64,000 bases of DNA, taken from positions 13,267,410-13,331,409 of the forward strand of contig NC_056050.1 of the NCBI RefSeq assembly GCF_004379255.2, written 5' to 3'. Under the pieces are notes generated by a model, which was not told where the DNA came from, did no database searches, and saw nothing but the letters and a program-made list of their open reading frames with translations. Source of the stretch: Salvia splendens (Eukaryota > Streptophyta > Magnoliopsida > Lamiales > Lamiaceae). Of the stretch, positions 56,264 to 64,000 are shown piece by piece; position 1 is the first letter of the stretch; each line of letters starts with the position of its first letter. A program made the position numbers and the translations under genes.

Positions 56264-56726
56264 TTTTTTTCAAGAATAATATAAATTGTGCCTTTCACTA
56301 ATAAAATTAAAAGAAAAAATATTGTCAAATTATAAAGAAGCACTCAATTTTTTTGCCAAAAAAGAGGGCCCAATAAAACAAAAAATATCATGGTTTACCA
56401 TCTAATAAGAGTTTAAGCATGGTCTATAACAGCCATTCTAACTGCATCCATTATAAATAAATGGTTACCACTAAATAAATCAAAGCGACCCACCGCAAAG
56501 TCCATGCCGGAACAGTTTAGTGATACTTAATAAAGCCAATTTCCTTAGAATTGCTGCGGAAGCATTGCCTGCAGCATATCAAACCATACTTCCTGATAAT
56601 TCCACGAGGGTTCCCGCAAACACGGCATGTGCGGGATCTATGGCCATAGGTTTTTGGGTGAGAATTCCAGATGTTAGAGTGCCCCATCTTCCCCTCTCTC
56701 GGCAAGAATTAGGCTAATGAATCTGT
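56264..56726 (-). mobile_element. RPS29: Processed retrocopy of an RPS29 mRNA
   Basis: Minus-strand insertion with a 5' UTR (56726-56688), an intact coding frame, a 3' UTR of about 246 bases and a short A-tail (T run at 56264-56270). A perfect 14-bp direct repeat ATAATGGACATGTA flanks it (56250-56263 and 56727-56740). No introns. These are signs of LINE-type reverse transcription of a cellular mRNA. It landed inside solo LTR F2. Confidence 0.93.
56517..56687 (-). CDS. RPS29: 40S ribosomal protein S29 (uS14), intact retrocopy frame
   Basis: 56 codons, the normal plant length, beginning [12 protein letters not shown]. The four zinc-binding cysteines are kept: C21 and C24 (TCRVCGNP), C39 and C42 (CCRQCFRS). 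The C-terminal KEIGFIKYH has His where plant S29 usually has Arg. TYGHRSR replaces the usual NYGPGSR. The protein is a small-subunit component near the decoding head of the 40S ribosome. An in-frame upstream ATG at 56705 would add six residues (MPREGK), but the conserved start is MGHSN. No promoter is evident apart from the host LTR, which runs in the same direction, so expression is uncertain. It could be a recent silent retropseudogene. Confidence 0.88.
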   Translation of the reverse strand: MGHSNIWNSHPKTYGHRSRTCRVCGNPRGIIRKYGLICCRQCFRSNSKEIGFIKYH

Positions 56727-57267
56727 ATAATGGACATGTAATGCAATTTTGACACTCAAAACGGACCAAAAAATGACCTTAAAATAGTGCAAAACCCGAG
56801 CGTATCAGATACCCCCGGTACTTGAAGAGTACTGTGATGCAAATTGGATATCGGACAACAAATACTCACTTTCAACAAGAGGATACGTCTTTACTATTGG
56901 GGGTGGTGTTGTCTCGTGGAAATCTACGAGATAGACATGTATAGCCCGATCAACCATGGTATCAAAATTCATAGCTTTAGACAAAGCTAGTGAAGAAGAC
57001 GAGTGACTTATGAACTTCCTTGAAAATATTTCATGTTGGTCTAAGCCAATGCCTCTAGTGTTGATTCATTGTGATAGACAAGCCTCTATTGGAAGGGCAA
57101 ACAATGGCTTTTACAACGGTAAGTCTCAACATATTCGTCGATGACATAATACTGTAAGACATTTGATCACAGCAGGGTTGATTACAATTGACTATGTGAA
57201 GTCACTAGATAATCTAGCAGATCCGCTAACCAAAGGGTTAACCCATGATAAAATGAATGTCATAGCG

Positions 57268-57834
57268 GTAACTTAACCATGATGACCGGAGATCCCTAGA
57301 ATTTGGTCCAATGGGAAAACTAAGCTCTGAACTAAGCTCCGGAGATCCCTAGAATTCGTGTGAAACACTCATCCACATCTATTCCCTAGAGAGCAATAGA
57401 GTATTGAGAAAACTTGCCTAGAGCTGAGGCTAAGTCAATGGCTTTTAATGACTGCTAAGGATCTCGAGGAGATTGAGTTCTCAAGGAGACTAAGTAGGGC
57501 AAGATACTCAACTAGGAATCGCCTATGTAAGTGTGAAGTGTGGTCGCTTCATATAACACACTTATGAATCCAAAGTGTGTCCAAGGCGGCAATGGACACA
57601 AAACGTAAGAACGAATGAGGATGAGGTGTTTAAGTGTTAACATCATTGTCTCGGTGCATGCCGTGGAGGACTAGTTCAAAGCATTGTGCTACTAGTCCAC
57701 TTGTGTATCCTATGGTGTTGACTATGGATGGTTCAAAGCCAACAACTACCTATCCTTATGCTTACATACCTCTTGAGGGTTGAGCTTGTGTCTGCATGAA
57801 TTTGCATTTGGCTATTTCCACTCATGTAGGGGAT
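57268..57834 (+). other. 3' untranslated part of copia E to the polypurine tract
   Basis: No gene. TCCGGAGATCCCTAGAATT occurs twice (57277-57303 and 57340-57356). Ends TGTAGGGGATT, the polypurine tract before the 3' LTR. Confidence 0.65.
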
Positions 57835-58987
57835 TGTTGGAATCGTAGTTCGGTCAACACAATTTGATGGATAGTTCAAGTGACGGAATATTTAATTTTT
57901 GAAAAAATTAAATAATTTCTAATTGATATACGCTCTGAGTAGATGATTGTGGTATATTCACTTTCTCTAAATCGATTCCCGGTGAGTGATAAATAATATA
58001 TTAAAGTATGTCACGATATATGGATCTATGTAATTAATTAATTAATTTTTTGACATATAGACAAAACAATGTGGCAAATCAGCATACGGAGAAAGCTTCG
58101 TAGAATACATGGACATTGATCGAGTCGTCCAGATATATTTCTGGAATGAACAACTACGTGAGAGATGTCTAGATACATCCGTCCAGCTTCATGTTCCATG
58201 ATTGACGTTTATAACGTCTGCATCATTTGTAACCGTCGACCGTTACAATTAGCCTTAATGGCTGCTTTGACTAGGGCTGGGGAAAAATACCAAAAAAATG
58301 ATATATCACTCGTATCGTATTAAAAAATATCGAAAAATTATCAAATTTTTGATACGATACAATACCGTATCGTAAGTTTTCGATACGATAATGATTTGAA
58401 TTTCCTTATACCGCGATATATCGTTTTATATCAAATATACGATATATATCGATAATTTCGGTATACCGAATTATATTGAAAATCAATACATATTGAATTA
58501 TCGATATATACAGTATATATCGAAATATATTGAAATTTGATACGATATTGAAGTATGATATATCGAAATATCGATACGGTAATGATATTGATGTTTTCCA
58601 TATCGAAAGTTCGATATATCAAAATTCAATATATCAAAACTTTCGATACGATAACGATATGAAATTCTTTCATACCGATATTTTCGATACAATATACGAT
58701 ACAACGTTTTCGATACGATATATCGTATCAACCCACCCCTAGCTTTGACTCCACCTTCACATGTATTGGACTTGGCCTATAAATAGGCATGCATCCCTTG
58801 CATTCTCTATACCAATTCATAAGCATACAAAGCATAAGCTCTCTCCCTCTCTTGGATTGTTCTTCTGTAGAAGCTCTGCTCTCACCTTCATCCAGTTCGC
58901 TAGAGCTCTGTTGATAGCTGATAAGGCTCGTTTCATGCATTGGTTTTGGATCTTAATTCTGTGTTTTCCATGGTGCTAACATGTAAT
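57835..58987 (+). mobile_element. 3' LTR of copia E (right border estimated), with nested hAT-like MITE
   Basis: Starts TGTTGGAATCGTAG right after the polypurine tract. A TATA-like CTATAAATAGG lies at 58777-58787. The MITE at 58272-58741 is nested in it. No partner 5' LTR was found, so the right end, put before the Athila LTR, is approximate. Confidence 0.6.
58272..58741. mobile_element. hAT-like non-autonomous element (TATCG-type)
   Basis: Ends TAGGGCTGGGG and ACCCACCCCTA. An 8-bp target duplication GCTTTGAC lies at 58264-58271 and 58742-58749. The interior consists of TATCG, CGATA, GATACGATA words. Its ends and layout match 31268-31881, where the words are TACCG and CGGTA. Confidence 0.92.
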
Positions 58988-60402
58988 TGTAAGTCCAGGT
59001 GCGTGAATATTCTACCAGACCCAGGAACGAGTGTCATTTACCAGGCAGAGAAAATAAGAGTAAAAAGTGAAGAAAGGAAGCAGAATCCTCAGGGGCACAA
59101 ACGTCAAATCGCAGAGACCGTTGTCCTAGGGATTGGAGCCGAACCTATATATACGAGGAAAAATATTGAAGAAAGGAGGCTTTTAGTTAGAAAATCTTGA
59201 GGAGCTCCCGGCTCACTCCAAAATACACTCCTATCTCACACATTTGGTTTACATGGGGAATCCTGGGTAGTGTGGTGTTGGTTTTGGTCAGTTTGGAAGT
59301 GTAACACCGTCCTGATAAGGGCGAAGAAACCATCATTTACTTTTCTGCATGTTTTTTCTCTCGCCGAGACTTCCTTGCCGGAAGTTCGACGACTATTTTG
59401 TGACTGATTTCGAATTTCTTATGGTTAATCTAGTTCCTGTTTTCTGTTTTCACTCTGATTCTTGATGTTTTGCTTTGCTTTACTGATTTGGATGCTTTTC
59501 GCAATTAAATATTCGTTTGGAGTTAAGATCGGAGAGATCAGAATTGATTTATTGGTTGTTGGTTTGAATCGGAGTTGAAAGTTGTGGATCTGGTTTGGTT
59601 GGTGTTGAATCTGTTGGATCTAGAGTATATTTCATTTTTAATGTTTGAATCTGAGTACGCACTTTCTGGATCTGCATGGAATTTTCTGTCACTGTTTGAA
59701 TCTGATTTGCTTGACCTGATAGTTTAGATCTATTAGTTTTTAGCTTAATCGTTCTGTTTAATGTTCGATCTGAAGTTTTCTCTGTTTCTATGCTCTGTTT
59801 TGTTCTAGTTCGTGTTTGTTTGCTGAAGAAGATGAAGGTAATCGGTAGTTAGAATCAGATCCGCCTCTTGTTTGTTAGTTGCAGCTTTTTCTGTAGGTAG
59901 CTATTTAGAGAAAACTGTCCTGTTACTTTTTCATGCTCTTTTGTCTAGCTGTTTTAGGCAACTTTATTTTACCTGACCCAGTAGTTTGATAAATGTTCCA
60001 AAGTTAATTTTCAGTTTCGATTCATGAATGCGTTTATGTTTAAAGTACTTTTAGTTCTCTGGACCAGTAGATAGAGTAAACTAGTTTTAAATTCCCAAGT
60101 CTAGTAGATTAAGTTTCAACCCACTTGTTGCGTGGCAGCAGTCAAACCCTCCCAAAATCCTCTAATGCATGCTAAACTCATCCGTCCTCGTGGATCGATG
60201 CTTTACTTCCCTATACTAGCCAATAGTGTAGTGGGTTGAGGTTTTTGAAGTGGGATAGTTTGCACCCAACGACTGAATTCCGAGAGTCCACGATCTCCTA
60301 GACCCTGTGCTCTTGCGAATCCTTTGGATCTGGGAGTTAACTGTTTCATTCATATAAAGCGCGCGATCTAAATTTATCAACCGTACACAATCCCCCCTTT
60401 CA
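58988..60402 (+). mobile_element. 5' LTR of an Athila-type element (left border estimated)
   Basis: Ends CCCCCCTTTCA at 60402, next to an Athila-type primer site. The left border TGTAAGTCCAGG is a guess; the second LTR is outside the window. TATA-like TATATATACG near 59147. Confidence 0.6.
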
Positions 60403-60405
60403 AAA

Positions 60406-60420
60406 TGGCGTTGTTGCCGG
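60406..60420 (+). promoter_or_regulatory. Primer-binding site of the Athila-type element
   Basis: TGGCGTTGTTGCCGG, one base different from the TGGCGCCGTTGCCGG usual for Athila elements. A T-rich tract and CAG (60481-60506) stand directly before the ATG at 60510 and look like a 3' splice site. Confidence 0.85.
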
Positions 60421-60509
60421 GGATGGATGACGTATTAATGTTTGTGTTAAGAGGTTTTGGTGTATATAGTTTGATTTACTTGTTTTTCTTTTTTCTTTTT
60501 TTTCAGTTT

Positions 60510-61573
60510 ATGAGCAGAAGAACAAGGTCTAGGCACTGGAATAACTCATTTGGTTGGAGAGACGCCCAAGCTAGTTGTCAGATCAAGAAAATAGTCTCCC
60601 CTGTTACTCCGGTCTGGGTTGACAACATGAGATCCAGTCCAGTTGAGTTCGGAAAGTGACGACGATCTGGTTCCACCAATGAAGGAAGAAGTTGAGTCGT
60701 TTGCGGACTCAAAAGGAGAAGGAGGCGTTGAAATGGCGGCTGAACCTGACAACAATCCCGAGATCGGCTCGGTGAACGCCCATCTGAACGGCAAGCCAGC
60801 CCAAGCTATAGTGATTACCACATCCCAGCAGTCAATCGATATCAAGACCAATGTGTTGGCCGTGATGCCACACTTCTATGCCCGAAAGATAGAGTGCCCT
60901 TATGAGTTTCTACATGAGTTATGCAAGCAAGCTCTGCAGCATCCAGAAAAGGCCCCCGAACTCTACCGAAGAGGATTATAGGTTGCATGCTCTCCCATTT
61001 GCACTGAAGGGGGAGGCAAACACATGGCTTCTGAGGTTACCAACCAATTCCATTAGCACATGGTCAGACTTCAGGCTGCTTTTCTTGGATTACTTCTTTC
61101 CATCAAACAAGACCAATGCCATCAAGAAGGAGATTCTGGCGTGCAGACAAGACTACGATGAGTCCTTAAGCCAATACTGGTCAAGATTCAAGGAATTGCT
61201 CGATTCATGCCCTAACAATCGGATGTGCGAAGCAGAGGTCTACAACATTTTCTATGAAGGGGCAAATCCAGAGTCTAAGGACTTATTAAACTCTTCGAGC
61301 GGGGGGAATTTCACGAAGAAACGGGTAAGTGAGGCCAGAGAGATCTCGGGTAGGCTGATTGATGCTAAGAAGGCGTATGACTCCCCTCGTACTATCCTTA
61401 GGAAGGGGAGTGTGGATGCAGTGAACGTGCAAAGTGAAGATCAAATGGCTGCCAGGATGGATAAGCTGGAGAAGACGATTCTGATCGCCTTAGGGAAGAA
61501 CAATTCACCGGACCCGGCTGGGAAGATCAAGCAAATGCCGGGTCCAGAGGAAGGATATCAATGCTATGGCTAA
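60510..61573 (+). pseudogene. Gag of the Athila-type element, frameshifted
   Basis: Opens MSRRTRSRHWNNSFGW (60510). It shifts frame near 60640 to SSESDDDLVPPMKEE and again near 60950 to YRLHALPFALKGEANTWLLR. The core NSISTWSDFRLLFLDYFFPS, RQDYDESLSQYWSRFKELL and VYNIFYEGANPES is the Athila gag domain. Ends ...EEGYQCYG, TAA 61573. 61574-61690 is a remnant linker. Confidence 0.85.
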
Positions 61574-61689
61574 CAAGTAGATGGAGAAATCCAAGCTCAG
61601 GCGAATGCGATGGGAAGTTGGAACCCGAATAGGAGTTGGAATCTAGGCAAGCAGAGGGATACCCATTTCAATCGGGAACATCAATAAAT

Positions 61690-64000
61690 ATTTTACCACT
61701 TTCCATCTATAAGAAATAGGAAGGAGTGAGAATGGTTGACAAGAAAGTGGTAATTAAATTAGCGGATAGGTCATGCATTAGTCCCGGGGGTGTGCTGGAA
61801 AACGTGATAGTTAAAGTGCATGATTCTTGTATCCAGCTGATTTCCATATGATTAAGATGAGTGATTATGAGTCTGCTGAGTCTAGCGGAGTGCTTTTAGG
61901 TAGACCATTTCTACGCACCGCTAAGACCATAATTGATGTGTTAATGGAACCATATGTCTGGATTATCGTGGGGAGAAATTCACGTTCAATATTGATGAGG
62001 CTATGAAAAAGCCGTTGGATAAAGAAAATATGCATGCTGTGGATATTATTAATCCCCTGGTCCAGGAATATCTTGAGACAGAATTAATGCAGGGGCAGAT
62101 TGACAATTCAGAGCTAAGTCATTCCATTGACAGAGAGGTAGCAGGATGGTGCGAAGCCATAAACGCTCTGGAGTTGACATATGAGGAGCTAGCAGAGGCG
62201 ATCTTGGAATTCTATAAAAGTCCTGAATTTTCCAGGTCTAAGGAATCAACCTACGCAGCCAGTGTGGAAAATTTGCCTGGGCCAGAAGGATTAATCACCA
62301 AGGAAACTAAAAAGAATCCATTGCCTCAGGAGATAAGTTTACCAAAGAAGGAGCTGAAGACATTGCCACCTGGTCTAAGGTATGCTTATTTGGAGGAGAA
62401 CGAGATGTTCTCGGTGATCGTAAACAACAATCTAACCAAGGAGCAAGAATCTGAATTACTGGAGGTGATCAGAAGGAACAAAAAGGCCATATGATGGACT
62501 TTATCTGATCTAGTGGGAATCAGTCCCGACCTCTGCATGCACCATATTCGCTTGGAGGAAGGAGCGAAGGTCCACCGAGATTCACAAAGAAAGTTGAACC
62601 CGAATATGAGGGAAGAAGCCTTGAAGAAAGTGTTGAAACTACTGTTGTTGGGAATCATCTACTCGATCACAGATAGTAAATGGGTGAGCCCTGTCCACAT
62701 GGTGTCGAAAAAGTCAGGAATTCAAGTGGTAAAGAATGAGAAGAATGAGCTAGTGCCCACGAGACTAGTAACCGGCTGGAGAATGTGCATCGACTACTGG
62801 AAGTTAAACAAGGCATACATGAAAGGATCACTTTCCATTGCCGTTTATAGACCAGATGCTAGAGAGGCTAGCAGGCAAGAAATTATTCTGCTTTCTGGAC
62901 GCCTATAGTTGGTATTTCCAGATTTACGTGGATCCGGAAGACCAGGAGAAGACAACTTTCACGTGTCCATTTGGGACATACGCATATAGACGGATGCCCT
63001 TTGGCCTGTGTAATGCACCGGGAACTTTTCACTGGTGCATGATGAGCATTTTCTCGGACCTGCTGGAAGAATGTATCGAAATCATTATGGATGACTTCAC
63101 GGTGTACGGGAATTCCTTCGAGACTTGCCTAGCTAACTTGGATCTGGTACTACAAAGATGCCGAGAGAAGAATCTGGTGCTGAATTTTGAGAAATGCCAC
63201 TTTATGGTACATGAGGGAATTGTATTGGGCCACATTGTCTCAGAAAAGGGTATTCAGGTGGATAAGGCGAAGGTAGATGTGATCTCAAGGCTTCTTTATC
63301 CCACAAATCAGAAGGAAATAAGGGGATTTCTGGGCCATGCAGGATTCTATCGACGGTTCATCAAAGACTTTGCAAAAATCGCACAGACACTTACCCACCT
63401 CCTGCAAAATGACATAGACTTCAACTTTGACGAGGCATGTCAAGGGGCCTTCCAACTTCTGAAGGACAAGCTTGTATCAGCCCATATCATCAGAGCTCCA
63501 GACTGGAATCACCCCTTCGAGGTAATGTGTGACGCCAGTGATTATGCAGTCGGAGCAATGCTACGTCAAAGGATTGAAGGTAAGAGCTATGTGATTTTCT
63601 ACGCATCGAAGACTCTAAATCAAGCCCAGAAGAATTATGATACCACGGAGAAAGAGATGTTAGCTGTCGTGTACTCCTTTGAGAAGTTTCGACCATACTT
63701 ACTTGGGTCGAAGGTGATAGTATTCACTGATCACGCAGCATTGAACTATCTATTGGCGAAGAAGGAGTCTAAGCCAAGACTGATCCGATGGGTGTTGTTA
63801 CTGCAAGAGTTGACTGGGAAGTGAACGACAAAAAGGGTACCGAGAATAAGGTAGCTGATCATCTAAGCAAGATTTTCCAAGGAGACATAGAAGAAGCTAT
63901 GCCAGATGCATTCACGGAGGAGCATCTGTATAGTACAGGGGAAACCTCGAGTCCTATCCGATGGGATAAAGTGATGGCACTAACTGGGCTAGGAGTTTCA
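61690..64000 (+). pseudogene. Pol of the Athila-type element (protease, RT, RNase H), runs off the window
   Basis: Protease relic: VVIKLADRSCISPGGVLENV and, after a shift, GVLLGRPFLRTAKTIIDV (about 61740-61940). RT: SDSKWVSPVHMVSKKSG-like (about 62675), TGWRMCIDYWKLNKA (about 62775), a frame change near 62825, [20 protein letters not shown], and [14 protein letters not shown] (about 63077), where the catalytic pair is DD in MDDF. RNase [17 protein letters not shown] (about 63522) to [13 protein letters not shown] one-base loss near 63810 moves the frame to [20 protein letters not shown] (from about 63814), which continues to the window end. A TGA also occurs at 62492. The integrase is beyond 64000. 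Confidence 0.9.

Larger units (their letters stand above)
55006..56807 (-). mobile_element. Solo LTR, family F, minus strand
   Basis: On the minus strand starts TGATACGCTCGGG (56807) and ends GTGCATCA (55006). Perfect target duplication GATAC at 55001-55005 and 56808-56812. It matches the plus-strand copy at both ends (TTTTAAGG.C.TTTTTTGGTCC; GGTCAGTACCGGGATATCGA on the plus strand). Interrupted by the RPS29 retrocopy at 56264-56726. Confidence 0.9.
52442..57267 (+). pseudogene. Ty1/copia relic E, RT and RNase H, split by two solo LTRs
   Basis: Pieces 52442-53067, 54516-55005 and 56808-57267. RT: VRTPKTFGPDYIPFM, PLGCKWVLKRKFKADGTVDK, then TAG at 52706, QMDVKTVFPNGELEDEIY, KSLYGLKQAPLQ and TGA at 52985. 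In the second piece CLYVDGMLIL (about 54545) shows YVDG in place of catalytic YVDD. It continues LTQSHYIEKILKRFNAYDGA and, after a frame change near 54845, TNCTRPDIACAVNKLSRYTS. Third piece: RNase [51 protein letters not shown] (about 57190-57240). Removing the two LTRs restores continuity at both points. Confidence 0.88.

Noticed and set aside
56520..56717. Plus-strand 65-codon frame over the RPS29 retrocopy
   Set aside because: It is antisense to the conserved S29 frame.
1..64000. tRNA, rRNA or CRISPR features
   Set aside because: No cloverleaf, rRNA core sequence or regularly spaced repeat-spacer array was seen; the direct repeats found are minisatellites and TRIM units.

Overview
The window is nuclear DNA of a flowering plant, most likely a eudicot. 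Evidence: chromoviral Ty3/gypsy and Athila elements, Ty1/copia relics primed by initiator tRNA-Met, Mutator-like, hAT-like and Stowaway-like DNA elements, a TRIM array, and relics of two plant genes (gamma-glutamyl hydrolase, GGH; ribosomal protein S29, RPS29). The genus cannot be named from the sequence alone. Almost everything here is nested, decayed transposable-element DNA. The only intact conserved protein gene seen is a small intronless RPS29 retrocopy.

Layout. 1-6141: the 3' part of a Tekay/Del-type LTR (family A), split by a Mutator-like element (MULE, 82-4562, 10-bp target duplication) that carries a decayed transposase and a convergent plant-mobile-domain (PMD) gene. 6142-7685: small inverted-repeat elements, a Stowaway MITE and a minisatellite. 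7686-18731: Tekay element B, which is rearranged. Its pol is cut at 15204 and followed by a second copy of the element's own left flank plus LTR. 19584-21640: minus-strand solo LTR of family A. 21646-24640: AT-rich DNA with a Helitron-like unit, MITEs and a minisatellite. 25397-27022: 3' half of a GGH gene, with a premature stop. 27354-28664: tandem TRIM array of four LTRs and three interiors inside one copy of a tandemly duplicated host segment. 30259-35240: Ty1/copia relic G, interrupted by a hAT-like MITE. 35240-37896: a copia LTR (family D) and a MITE-like element filled with a giant palindromic minisatellite. 37987-47443: full-length Tekay element C, itself inside a Stowaway MITE (37897-47862). 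47865-58987: copia relic E. It has a repetitive leader with five similar hairpins and a reverse transcriptase (RT) broken by a D-family LTR and two opposite solo LTRs of family F. One of the family F LTRs holds the RPS29 retrocopy. The 3' LTR of E holds a second hAT-like MITE. 58988-64000: start of an Athila-type element running off the window.

Most notable: (i) an intron-like segment with donor and acceptor motifs at matching places in the LTRs of Tekay families A, B and C; (ii) an additional open frame between the primer site and gag, shared by B and C; (iii) the chimeric structure of B; (iv) five CCTA-loop hairpins with covarying stems in the copia E leader; (v) two hAT-like MITEs whose repeats differ as TACCG versus TATCG; (vi) the RPS29 retrocopy with a 14-bp target duplication. 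Most element coding regions contain stops or frameshifts, so the window looks like old heterochromatic or intergenic DNA.
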